From positions 1-64,000 of the forward strand of contig NZ_JANKBZ010000009.1 in the NCBI RefSeq assembly GCF_024623785.1: a stretch of 64,000 nt of DNA, written 5' to 3'. The notes below the pieces were generated by a model that did not search any database, was not told the origin of the DNA, and was given only the letters and a program-made list of their open reading frames with translations. The position numbers were made by a program, and so were the translations under genes. Shown here in pieces: positions 46,266 through 53,810 of the stretch. The first letter of the stretch is position 1, and every line of letters begins with the position of its first letter. This DNA comes from Archangium lipolyticum (lineage in GTDB: Bacteria; Myxococcota; Myxococcia; Myxococcales; Myxococcaceae).

Positions 46266-46646
46266 TCACTGAGCCTTCACCAGCCATTTTTCTCCAGCAG
46301 GTTTGTTCGCAACCAACGTTGTTAGCGCCTTCAGAAGCTCGGCTTCGATGTCCGCGATCGCGCTGGCCAATTTGTCCGGGATAAGGTTGGCCACATCTTC
46401 GAGTTCGGTTGCCATGTGGATGGCATGACGAAGTGAAGGGCAAGCCTTCATTTGGTTGAGCCGAGTTAGCAGGGCCGGCCCGAAAAGCCGCTGACAGGCA
46501 TAATCTGGGCTTAGTGCGCCGGTAGCCAACGCTTGACACATTCCCAGTGAAGCAACGGTGATGAGCAACTGCGCATCATCGGCCCCCTTTGCCCGAAGAG
46601 ACAGTTCCATCTGTGGATCGGAATTTTCAGGCAAGTGCCCATTCAT
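46266..46646 (-). CDS. DUF3969-like protein, toxin operon B
   Basis: 126 residues from ATG 46646, whose ATGA overlaps the toxin stop. The core SLGMCQALATG, YACQRLFGPALL, and the strongly conserved AIHMATELEDVANLIPDKLASAI resemble DUF3969, a family often next to polymorphic toxin genes. Most positions are shared with the copy at 48474-48857 although the two toxins upstream have unrelated C-termini. That argues for a general rather than a toxin-specific role. In this operon, however, it is the only intact downstream gene and so the only immunity candidate. GC content is lower than in the toxin N-terminus. Confidence 0.55.
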   Translation of the reverse strand: MNGHLPENSDPQMELSLRAKGADDAQLLITVASLGMCQALATGALSPDYACQRLFGPALLTRLNQMKACPSLRHAIHMATELEDVANLIPDKLASAIADIEAELLKALTTLVANKPAGEKWLVKAQ

Positions 46647-47956
46647 TGATTGCTCCACTCAAACTTGATTTTGAAGTCGAAAACCTTCCCCGAAGGACTT
46701 TCGAAGTAATGGAGGGATACCTTTTTGTTTCCGATCCAGCCGTCCTTGTAAACCTTATGCCAGTTGCCGGGTTCGAGCTCTCGTAGCTTCTCCAATAAAT
46801 CCTTTCTGGATATGGAATTTCTGGTCGTCCCGTTCTGAATGCTTCTGAAGTTGGATGGGTAGCCGGGAGTATTTTTCAGTCCATTGTAAACGTTTTTTGG
46901 TTCCGCATCGCTATTTTCATCACGGAGGCTCCTTTCAGCTCCTTGCGAGCTTTCATCACCCCCGCTTCGTGTCGCCATCGCCACTGCATTGGGGGCCAGC
47001 GCAATGGTGACGGCCTCGGCATTCACGGCAACGGTCTCCACTTGCCCTACCGCCGCGAGACGGATCCCCATCTGCGTCTCCGCCTGGACCGCCGCCTGCA
47101 TCGAGCCGGGCAGCCTCGGCACCTTCGCGGCCAGCCCTGGCGCCGTGTTGCCGATGGCCGCCATGGCCAGCATGGCGAACGCTCGCGCGGCGTTCCGGCC
47201 CATGAGCTTGCCGTACCGCTCGCCTGCCGCGCGCAGCTCGTTGAACGTGGTGGCCCGGTCCGTCTCGTCCATCAGCCGCTTGAAGCCGACGATGAGGCCC
47301 CAGAAGGTATCGACGCCCACGTAGGAAATAATCGTGGCGGTCATCACCGCCGCGAGGCCCTTGGAGACCGTCACGTCGGGAAGGGAGACGAGGACCATGT
47401 ACGTGGTCCAGGTCCAGAGAACCGCTGCCACCATGGCGTGTGGGTCAGCCGTGTCCTTGAACGCCTCCAGCATCTCGTCCAGCACGACGCCCTTGGCCAG
47501 AGCCATGCTCAGCGCGAAACGACCATCCCCATTGACAGTGGGGCGTTCCGTCAGCAGGAGGAGACAGTCTCCGGGCCTGCCGGTGCGCTCGCACCAGCGC
47601 AGGTAGTCGCGCGTCAACTCCACCTCCGGTGTTGTGGACTGCCCCTCCAGGTGCTCGCCTGGCTCGTGCGGAGTGATGCGGCGGCTGGGTGTCTCGTACG
47701 TGTACGAACCGCTCCGTGCCCCCACCTCGAACAGTCGTCGGGCCGCTTCCTGCGGTCGGGGAGGGGGCCGCACATCCCGAGCCAGCTCCGACATGGCCTG
47801 TTCGAGCTCGTCACCGTTCATTGCCACGGGCTCGGCGCCGGAACGTGGGGTGAAGACGAGCGTGTCGGTCTGGCCCGTGTCCAGGCGCACGACCCGGGAG
47901 GCTGTGCCACACCCGACGAGGAGCACCAGCAACACGGCCGTGCAGCACAGCTTCAT
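46643..47956 (-). CDS. SitA-like polymorphic toxin lipoprotein B
   Basis: 437 residues from ATG 47956, behind GGAGGAAT. The lipobox LLVLLVGC gives Cys about 16. Residues about 20-310 are nearly identical to the toxin at 49360-50637 (one 60-base stretch at 47161-47220 differs at only two bases). After IALAPNAVAM the two proteins become unrelated. The C-terminal about 110 residues (NWHKVYKDGWIGNKKVSLHYFESPSG and an end in KIKFEWSNQ) are beta-rich and could be a small RNase of the BECR/RelE kind, but I cannot name the family. GC content falls from about 77% in the constant part to 43-48% in this module. Confidence 0.65.
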   Translation of the reverse strand: MKLCCTAVLLVLLVGCGTASRVVRLDTGQTDTLVFTPRSGAEPVAMNGDELEQAMSELARDVRPPPRPQEAARRLFEVGARSGSYTYETPSRRITPHEPGEHLEGQSTTPEVELTRDYLRWCERTGRPGDCLLLLTERPTVNGDGRFALSMALAKGVVLDEMLEAFKDTADPHAMVAAVLWTWTTYMVLVSLPDVTVSKGLAAVMTATIISYVGVDTFWGLIVGFKRLMDETDRATTFNELRAAGERYGKLMGRNAARAFAMLAMAAIGNTAPGLAAKVPRLPGSMQAAVQAETQMGIRLAAVGQVETVAVNAEAVTIALAPNAVAMATRSGGDESSQGAERSLRDENSDAEPKNVYNGLKNTPGYPSNFRSIQNGTTRNSISRKDLLEKLRELEPGNWHKVYKDGWIGNKKVSLHYFESPSGKVFDFKIKFEWSNQ

Positions 47957-48020
47957 GAGGATTCCTCCTGGCCTTGACTCCCCCCTCGATGGGTAGCCAG
48001 CCCGGAAGAGTGGGCCTGGC

Positions 48021-48060
48021 TCCCCACCGGTTTTGAAGCCCCGCCGCCCGGATCGGCGGG
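48021..48060 (-). repeat. 40-bp tRNA-like core, copy 2
   Basis: 38 of 40 bases match 46051-46090. The similarity extends weakly upstream but ends sharply just after GGTGGGGA, where the leader of toxin gene B (similar to the leader of toxin gene A) begins. No T arm or acceptor end follows, so this copy is only the 5' part of the tRNA-like element. Confidence 0.7.
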
Positions 48061-48183
48061 CTGCTCGTGGGGGGAGGCTTCCCTCTGGAGCGGGGCCGGT
48101 GGAGCGTCCGTGGAGGTCCACCCGCGTCCGTTCATCTTGGGTACGATTTGGGTACGCGGCGGCTGCATGTCCCCGTGGTGCCT

Positions 48184-48477
48184 TCAGGAGACGAGCTTCG
48201 AGCCGATGAAGCGCAGGAGCGACGAGAGCCAGATCAGGGCGTAGGCGATCGGAGGGCGTTGGCCGGACGCGATCTTCGCCACCTCGTTCCAGTCATCGGA
48301 CAACTGCCCCACCGTCAGCTCGGACTCGGGAGGAGGGGAGTACACCAAATACAGCCGCTTCTCCGGGATGTTCCAGTAGAAGTCCTCGGTGAGGTCGATC
48401 TCCGTGCGGCCTGTCCGCTCCAGGTGATCGAACAGGGCATCTGCCGCCCGTCGTAGGTCGGAAAGCTGGATCCTCAT
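48184..48477 (-). CDS. Small conserved operon-end protein, toxin operon A
   Basis: 97 residues. Its ATGA start overlaps the DUF3969-like stop. The sequence opens MRIQLSDLRRAADALFDHLE, then FYWNIPEKRLYLVYSPP and a final helix IAYALIWLSSLLRFIGSKL. No family recognised; it looks like a small alpha/beta immunity-type protein. It is the intact counterpart of the decayed gene at 46003-46269, and in both operons it follows the DUF3969-like gene, suggesting the two proteins work together. Confidence 0.55.
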   Translation of the reverse strand: MRIQLSDLRRAADALFDHLERTGRTEIDLTEDFYWNIPEKRLYLVYSPPPESELTVGQLSDDWNEVAKIASGQRPPIAYALIWLSSLLRFIGSKLVS

Positions 48478-48857
48478 GGGGACTTCACCAGCCACTTCTC
48501 GCCAGCAAGGCCGGCTGGAGCGAGATCCGCCAGGGCCTTCAGGAGTTCGGCTTCGACATCCGCGATCGCGCTGGCCAATTTGTCCGGGATGAGGTCGGCC
48601 ACATCCTCAAGCTCGGTGGCCATGTGGATTGCATGGCGAAGCCCGGGGGATGCGCCGAGCTGATCGAGTCGCGCCAGCAAGGCCGGGCCGAAAAGCCGGT
48701 GACAAGCGTAGGCAGGGCTGATCGTGCCCGTGGCCAACGCGCGACACATGCCGAGGGCGGCTACGGCGACGAGGCGCTGCATTTCATCCCCTCCTTTTGC
48801 ACGGAACCACAAGTTCTCCTGAGAACCGGAACCATCAGGCAGGTGGTTCTCACTCAT
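48474..48857 (-). CDS. DUF3969-like protein, toxin operon A
   Basis: 127 residues from ATG 48857, overlapping the preceding stop by eight bases. Same landmarks as the copy in operon B: ALGMCRALATG, YACHRLFGPALLARL, AIHMATELEDVADLIPDKLASAI, ending GEKWLVKSP. Purely helical, cytoplasmic. In other bacteria DUF3969 genes sit near toxin-immunity loci, but no activity is known to me. Its presence in both operons with different toxins suggests an accessory or stabilising role. Confidence 0.6.
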   Translation of the reverse strand: MSENHLPDGSGSQENLWFRAKGGDEMQRLVAVAALGMCRALATGTISPAYACHRLFGPALLARLDQLGASPGLRHAIHMATELEDVADLIPDKLASAIADVEAELLKALADLAPAGLAGEKWLVKSP

Positions 48858-49077
48858 CAGGGCGTCCCAGGGTCAGATCGACCTGACCGTGCCTTGCCTG
48901 CTGTACGGCGCGCATCCAATCGTCCCAGACACCGGGATCCGCAGGCGTACTGTCTTCGAGCAGCGACATGCTGCCCAAAAAACCGCCCAAGTCGTCCGAG
49001 CCTGTCATGTCGTAGAGCACTTTGAGGTAGGCGTACATCGCCGCGTATGCTTCCTTGATCGTGATCTTGTCGTCCAT
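48850..49077 (-). CDS. Small acidic protein, toxin operon A specific
   Basis: 75 residues. I chose ATG 49077, seven bases after GGAGG, over the ATG at 49092. Sequence MDDKITIKEAYAAMYAYLKVLYDMTGSDDLGGFLGSMSLL followed by ADPGVWDDWMRAV; acidic and helical. I have a general memory of similar small proteins next to immunity genes in Proteobacteria but no family name. It has no counterpart in operon B, so with the next gene upstream it is a candidate immunity component for toxin A. Confidence 0.5.
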   Translation of the reverse strand: MDDKITIKEAYAAMYAYLKVLYDMTGSDDLGGFLGSMSLLEDSTPADPGVWDDWMRAVQQARHGQVDLTLGRPDE

Positions 49078-49091
49078 GCGATGCCTCCACA

Positions 49092-49367
49092 TCAGTTTCC
49101 GAACTCGGCATCGAATGCGGCGATTGCTTCCTCAATGGAAGCGTAGGGTCTTGATCGTTCTTCAGGTGCCACCTCGCAGAATAGTTCCCAGAGCTGTCGC
49201 TCATGGTGCTGCATGTGTTCCTGGCTTGCCGGCAACGAGATCCTGTCGGCGCTTTGGACGACAAAACCTTGCTCCGGAATCAGTTCGAAGCATCGATAGA
49301 TCACGGCCTCTTTGTCGCTGAGCCGTCGGCACACATTGATCAGCTTGTACAGTGTTGGGCTATTCAT
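49092..49367 (-). CDS. Candidate immunity protein for toxin A
   Basis: 91 residues from ATG 49367, overlapping the toxin stop by eight bases. N-terminal helix SPTLYKLINVCRRLSDKEAVIYRCFELIPEQGF, then a hydrophilic part ending SRPYASIEEAIAAFDAEFGN, the tail typical of small immunity proteins. GC content is about 52% over 49261-49320, low for this genome, as for the toxin module next to it. Its immediate downstream position and absence from operon B point to specific immunity. No family name can be given. Confidence 0.55.
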   Translation of the reverse strand: MNSPTLYKLINVCRRLSDKEAVIYRCFELIPEQGFVVQSADRISLPASQEHMQHHERQLWELFCEVAPEERSRPYASIEEAIAAFDAEFGN

Positions 49368-50637
49368 CTTTTGGCACCCACCTACCACTCTGGATTCGCG
49401 ATTGCGTATTTGCTCGTGGATTCTTGAGCTGCGTGACGATCCGGCCATCCTTGCTCGTGATCACGACCCTATCGCCAGATACGTGCACGATGTTTCCCGT
49501 TTCGGTATCGGTGAGTTTGCGTCCCTCCTGAATGACTCGATTCGCATCTCCTACCTGCCTGTGAGTGTCGCCACCGCGCGCCTCGTCGGCTCTCTGTTGG
49601 CCGTGTTGGGTTCGTCCAGTGGAGCCAGCACCAGCGCCTTGTCCATCCCGGGCTGTCATCGCCACCGCGCCCGGCGCCAAGGCGATGGTGACGGTCTCGG
49701 CACTCACGGCGACCGTTTCCACTTCCCCCACCGCTGCGAGCCGGATGCCCACCTGCGTCTCGGCCTGTACGGCCGCCTGCATGGAGCCGGGCAGCTTCGG
49801 CACCTTCGCGGCCAGCCCCGGCGCCGTGTTGCCAATGGCCGCCATGGCCAGCATGGCGAATGCTCGCGCCGCGTTCCGGCCCATGAGCTTGCCGTACCGC
49901 TCGCCCGCTGCGCGCAGCTCGTTGAACGTGGTGGCCCGGTCCGCCTCGTCCATCAGCCGTTTGAAGCCCATGACGAGGCCCCAGAAGGTATCGACGCCCA
50001 CGTAGGAAATGATCGTGGCGGTCATCACGGCCGCGAGGCCCTTCGAGACCGTCACGTCGGGAATGGAGACGAGGATCATGTACGTGGTCCAAGTCCAGAG
50101 TACCGCCGCTACCATGGCGTGTGGGTCGGCCATGTCCTTGAACGCCTCCAGCATCTCGTCCAGCACGGCGCCCTTGGCCAGGGCCATGGCGAGCGCGAAA
50201 CGACCATCCCCGTTGACGGTGGGGCTCTCCGTCAGCAGGCAGAGACAGTCCCCGGGCCTGCCGGTGCGCTCGCACCAGCGCAGGTAGTCGCGCGTCAACT
50301 CCACCTCCGCCGTTGTTGACTGCCCCTCCAGGTGCTCGCCCGGCTTGAGCGGAGTGATGCGGCGGCTGGGGGTCTCGTACGTGTACGAACCGCTCCGTGC
50401 CTCCACCTCGAACAGCCGCCGGGCGGTTTCCTGGGGCCGAGTGGGGGGCTGCACATCCTGAGCCAGATCCGACACGGCCTGCTCGAACTCGCCGTTGCCC
50501 AGCGCCACCGGCCTGGCGCCGGAACGAGGGGTGAAGACGAGGGGGTCGGTCTGGCCCGTGTCCAGGCGCACGACCCGGGAGGCCGTGCCACACCCGACGA
50601 GGAGAACCAGCATCATGGCCGTGCAGCATCGCTTCAC
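49360..50637 (-). CDS. SitA-like polymorphic toxin lipoprotein A
   Basis: 425 residues from GTG 50637, behind GGAGGAAT. Lipobox LVLLVGC. The constant region equals that of toxin B up to IALAPGAVAM. It includes the cysteine pair of WCERTGRPGDC and a hydrophobic stretch PDVTVSKGLAAVMTATIISYVGV that may insert in membranes during delivery. The final about 55 residues (RKLTDTETGNIVHVSGDRVV, then NPRANTQSRIQSGRW) form a compact beta-rich module, possibly a BECR-type RNase. I cannot assign it. The linker before it is Gly/Gln/Arg-rich. It is first of five overlapping genes. Confidence 0.65.
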   Translation of the reverse strand: MKRCCTAMMLVLLVGCGTASRVVRLDTGQTDPLVFTPRSGARPVALGNGEFEQAVSDLAQDVQPPTRPQETARRLFEVEARSGSYTYETPSRRITPLKPGEHLEGQSTTAEVELTRDYLRWCERTGRPGDCLCLLTESPTVNGDGRFALAMALAKGAVLDEMLEAFKDMADPHAMVAAVLWTWTTYMILVSIPDVTVSKGLAAVMTATIISYVGVDTFWGLVMGFKRLMDEADRATTFNELRAAGERYGKLMGRNAARAFAMLAMAAIGNTAPGLAAKVPKLPGSMQAAVQAETQVGIRLAAVGEVETVAVSAETVTIALAPGAVAMTARDGQGAGAGSTGRTQHGQQRADEARGGDTHRQVGDANRVIQEGRKLTDTETGNIVHVSGDRVVITSKDGRIVTQLKNPRANTQSRIQSGRWVPKDE

Positions 50638-50767
50638 GGGGATTCCTCCCGGCCTCCCGTCTGGGGGGGAGCCAGTCCGGAAGAGTACCCATTGGGTATG
50701 ACAACCCGTGTAGAGGGGTTCACGGGAAGGTCACGCTGCTGGGGGGAGGAGCGCCAGGATCAGGAGC

Positions 50768-52087
50768 TCAGGGCGGGTCGGTGCGCGCGGAGGCGGGGGA
50801 CTTCCGGGTGGAGCGGGTGACGGAGTCCAGCAGGGCCTTGCGCGCCGCGCGCAGTGCCCGGCGATCCGCGTCGTTGGGAGGACGGGTGAAGGCCGGACGC
50901 GCCGCGACGAGGAAGGCCTCGAGCGCCCGCGTTCCCTTCAGCTCGTCCTCCACCTCGCGCATCACCGTCTCCAGCGTGAGCCGCCAGACGAGTGGATCCT
51001 GCGCGTAGGGGCCCTCCAACACCAGGTCGACGAACGCCAGGGAGAGGGCCACCCGGCGATCGCGCCGGTCGGGCTCGTAGGGGTCCACCTCGTCGCCAAC
51101 GACTTGCAGGTAGGCGGTGAGGTCGCTCCGCTCCTCCTCGGAGAGCCCGAGGCCGAGCATCTTGTCCACCTCGACGAGCACCTCGGGCACGGTGCGGGCC
51201 CGTGCGTCGTGAAGATACGGTGGGGTGTGGACGAGCCCCAGGAGTGTCGGGGTGTCGTAGCGCTCGCGCTGGCTGCCGAGCACGTGCACCTTGCCGTCGG
51301 TGAAGCCGAGCTCCGGAGGGTGACACGTGGCGCAGGAGTCCCCATCCAACTCGGCGCGCGGACGGAAGAAGGCGGCCTGTCCTCGCTGAGCGGCCTCGCT
51401 CGCGCCAGGAGCGAGCCGGCCCCGGGGGCCGAGCTTCGGGTTGGGCAGCGGATCCAACTGGTTGAGGAAGGCGACGAGCGCGTCCATCAGGTGGTCTGGC
51501 ACCTCGGGCACGGCGAACTCGCCGACGATGACGTTGCGCACCTGCTCCCTCAGGCTGTGCGTGCGGCCGTCGAGCGGGTAGGGCGCGGTGAACCGGATGC
51601 CCCGCAGCGTGGGCACCATGTGCGCATTGAGGATGCCGTCGTCCCCCGTGGGCGAGAAGTAGGAGACGGTGAGATCGATGCGCCCGGGCACCATGTACGA
51701 GTGCTCGGTGTAGACGGTGGGGTTGGTGGCGCCGTGGGGATGGCACGAGTGGCAGGACACCCCCATCCGCACGCTCAGCGGTCCGAGCATCCGGGGCGCG
51801 TGGAAGAGCATCTCCCCGAGCAGCACCGCCCAGGGCGTGCGCCGGCCTCCATCCGTGTCCCCGGGCAGGTTCACCCAGGGCAGCGTGCTGGCCGGGCCGC
51901 GGTTCTCCGGCGCGGACTCGAAGCGTAGCGCCCGGCGCGGCATCTTCGCGGGCAGGGGAATCATGTGCCGGCCCTCGAAGGCGACCGGCAGGTCCACCAT
52001 CTCCTCGAACGTCACCGGCCTCGGCCCTTGTTGGGAGGGCGAGGAGCCGAGGGCCACGGCGAACCCGAGCGCCAACACCGGAAGCAT
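50768..52087 (-). CDS. Exported diheme cytochrome c peroxidase-like protein
   Basis: 439 residues with an N-terminal signal (LPVLALGFAVALGSSPS). Two C-x-x-C-H heme sites are present: CHSCH (about residue 111) and CATCH (about 255). Between and after them are the BCCP/MauG family patterns GRIDLTVSYFSPTGDDG and RYDTPTLLGLVHTPPYLHD. The family reduces hydrogen peroxide or oxidises substrates in the periplasm with electrons from cytochrome c. It is of roughly standard length with a longer C-terminal helical part. It stands alone. Confidence 0.75.
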   Translation of the reverse strand: MLPVLALGFAVALGSSPSQQGPRPVTFEEMVDLPVAFEGRHMIPLPAKMPRRALRFESAPENRGPASTLPWVNLPGDTDGGRRTPWAVLLGEMLFHAPRMLGPLSVRMGVSCHSCHPHGATNPTVYTEHSYMVPGRIDLTVSYFSPTGDDGILNAHMVPTLRGIRFTAPYPLDGRTHSLREQVRNVIVGEFAVPEVPDHLMDALVAFLNQLDPLPNPKLGPRGRLAPGASEAAQRGQAAFFRPRAELDGDSCATCHPPELGFTDGKVHVLGSQRERYDTPTLLGLVHTPPYLHDARARTVPEVLVEVDKMLGLGLSEEERSDLTAYLQVVGDEVDPYEPDRRDRRVALSLAFVDLVLEGPYAQDPLVWRLTLETVMREVEDELKGTRALEAFLVAARPAFTRPPNDADRRALRAARKALLDSVTRSTRKSPASARTDPP

Positions 52088-52146
52088 GGCCGGGAGTATA
52101 CAGGTCCAGGAATGGCTCGCCCCGCGCCAATCCAGGGCAGGCCCGC

Positions 52147-52374
52147 TCAATGTGTCAGCGGCCCCGGTGGATGGGTCCGGTCACGAGACAGTCCCCAGGC
52201 CACGAGGGCCACGAGGATGACGGCGAGCACCGCCAGCCAGAGCCAGCCCACTCCCCAGCGCGTGGCCTGGTAGGGCTCATAGGGCTCGATGGGCTCGGCT
52301 GACTGGGCGAGCGCCAGCGCCGGACCGAGCAGCAGCGACCACAGGAATGCGTACAGCGCGCGGACCTTTCGCAT
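52147..52374 (-). CDS. Small single-pass membrane protein
   Basis: 75 residues. A signal-like N-terminus ([17 protein letters not shown], cleavage near ALA-QS) is followed by a short acidic Pro/Tyr-rich stretch ([15 protein letters not shown]) and one transmembrane helix ([20 protein letters not shown]) with a basic end. No family recognised. It lies 60 bases upstream of the cytochrome gene on the same strand and could be co-transcribed with it. Confidence 0.5.
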   Translation of the reverse strand: MRKVRALYAFLWSLLLGPALALAQSAEPIEPYEPYQATRWGVGWLWLAVLAVILVALVAWGLSRDRTHPPGPLTH

Positions 52375-52450
52375 GTTCGGCCTCTCGCGGCCTGGAATGG
52401 GGCCGGGCCGCTCATTAGAAGGGTCGTCACCTGCCAGGAGGGCCGCAACC

Positions 52451-52897
52451 ATGTCCCCGACCGAAACGCAGTCCCCGTCCCAGACTCCACCCGCCATCCG
52501 CCCCCCCTTCACCGAGGAGAGCGCGCGGGCGAAGGTGAAGGCCGCCGAGAACGCCTGGAACACGCGAGACCCGGAGCGCGTGGCGCTGGCGTACACGGAG
52601 GATTCGGAGTGGCGCAATCGCACCGAATTCTTCCGCGGGCGTGAGGCCATCAAGGCCTTCCTGCGGCGCAAGTGGGCGAAGGAGCTGGACTACAAGTTGA
52701 TGAAGGAGCTGTGGGCCTATACGGGCAACCGCATCTCCGTGCGCTTCGAGTACGAGTGGCGTGACGCGGACACGGGGCAGTGGATGCGCACGCACGGCAA
52801 CGAGCACTGGGAGTTCGATGACTCCGGGCTCATGCGCCGCCGCGACATGAGCGCCAATGACTACCCCATCCAGGAGTCCGAGCGCCGCTACCGCTGA
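52451..52897 (+). CDS. DUF1348 (NTF2/SnoaL-like) family protein
   Basis: 148 residues from ATG 52451. The core is highly typical of DUF1348: [23 protein letters not shown], then [25 protein letters not shown] and a C-terminal [13 protein letters not shown]. It is an NTF2-like cone fold, cytoplasmic, with no reaction established for the family. Divergent from the small membrane protein gene. Confidence 0.8.
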   Translation: MSPTETQSPSQTPPAIRPPFTEESARAKVKAAENAWNTRDPERVALAYTEDSEWRNRTEFFRGREAIKAFLRRKWAKELDYKLMKELWAYTGNRISVRFEYEWRDADTGQWMRTHGNEHWEFDDSGLMRRRDMSANDYPIQESERRYR

Positions 52898-52906
52898 GCG
52901 GCGCCA

Positions 52907-52928
52907 CCTCCAGGCGAGGCCTGGGAGG
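52907..52928. terminator. Hairpin between convergent genes
   Basis: Arms CCTCCAGGC and GCCTGGGAGG pair with one bulged base around a three-base loop, between the DUF1348 stop (52897) and the opposite lipoprotein stop (52934). No T tract. Confidence 0.4.
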
Positions 52929-52933
52929 CCGGC

Positions 52934-53719
52934 CTACCAGCGCCCGTCGGACTCGGAAGGAACGTAGACCTCTCCCTCGCGGGAGTAGTCCTTGATGTAG
53001 ACGCGCGGTTTCTCGCCCGGCTTGCGAGCGCGCTTCCGCTCCTTCTTCTTCTCGTCCGTCGGGGTGGGGGTGTTCCCGTTCCCGGGCGGCGTCTGGGCGA
53101 GCACCTTCAGCTCGGCATCGGAGGCCCGGGCCTTCTCGATGGCGTTCGCGTCGTAGATGGAGATCCACCAGCCCCCGTAGGCATCATCCGCCGTCGCGGG
53201 CGTGACCACGAACGTGAGGCCATCGCGCTCGAGCTCGTCCTCCTCGAGCGCCAGGTGGTGGACCAGCTCCCGATCGTCCGCCTTCTGGAGGAGCCCGGCG
53301 ATCAGCCCGCGGATCTCCTTCTTGGTGCTGTCCTTGCCCGCGTAGACGCCGATCTCCACACCGGCGGGGTGCTGGGGGTCCCCGTAGATGTTGAGCTCCA
53401 GCTGGGACGCCTCGTACGAGAGATAGGGGACGTACCGGAAGACGCCGGTGTCGATCACCTCGGAGGGGACCTGCTTGAGCTCCCTCGCTCCGAACTTCGC
53501 CGCGAAGCTCTCGATGATCAGCCCGGAGTTGACGAGGCGGTTCTCGGTCCGCGGATGGCTGGGGGCCGGGGCTGGCGCCGGTGCCGTCAGCGGCGCCGAG
53601 GTGCTCTTCGGCGCGGATGGGGCGGGCTGCTCACTGCGCTGCTGGTGATTCGGGCTCGAGCAACCGCCGAACATGGCGAGCGTTAGGAGTCCACTGGCGA
53701 CGGCCGACCTCGGTTTCAT
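52934..53719 (-). CDS. Lipoprotein of unknown function
   Basis: 261 residues from ATG 53719. Lipobox LAMFGGC, then a Pro/Ala/Ser linker. An alpha/beta body follows (FAAKFGARELKQVPSEVID, VGVEIGVYAGKDS-like strand, LTFVVTPATADDAYGGWWISIYD), then a highly charged lysine/arginine tail. No family recognised. It is envelope-anchored. It may share a transcript with the esterase gene upstream, whose stop lies 91 bases away on the same strand. Confidence 0.5.
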   Translation of the reverse strand: MKPRSAVASGLLTLAMFGGCSSPNHQQRSEQPAPSAPKSTSAPLTAPAPAPAPSHPRTENRLVNSGLIIESFAAKFGARELKQVPSEVIDTGVFRYVPYLSYEASQLELNIYGDPQHPAGVEIGVYAGKDSTKKEIRGLIAGLLQKADDRELVHHLALEEDELERDGLTFVVTPATADDAYGGWWISIYDANAIEKARASDAELKVLAQTPPGNGNTPTPTDEKKKERKRARKPGEKPRVYIKDYSREGEVYVPSESDGRW

Positions 53720-53810
53720 CTTCCCCCTCGGGTGATGCGGAGTCATGAAGTGCGGGGACTCTACTGGAGGAGTGTGCCGGCCCGGTAGCTGGCCCCTGTT
53801 CCCCTCGGCG

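Larger units (their letters stand above)
46003..46269 (-). pseudogene. Decayed copy of the small operon-end protein (39 codons deleted)
   Basis: 88 residues from GTG 46269, whose GTGA overlaps the stop of the upstream DUF3969-like gene. Residues 1-45 align with 1-45 of the intact copy at 48184-48477 (LRR-x-AD-x-LF-x-HLERTGRTEI, FYWNI-x-EK). Residues 46-50 (SSLLR) align with 85-89 of the intact copy, so 117 bases are missing in frame. After that the normal stop is also lost and the frame runs through the tRNA-Sec-like sequence to 46003. Probably not functional. Confidence 0.65.

Noticed and set aside
47957-48121. Longer N-terminus for toxin B
   Set aside because: The ATG at 47956 directly yields a lipoprotein signal and has GGAGGAAT upstream. 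The extension runs through the tRNA-like core.
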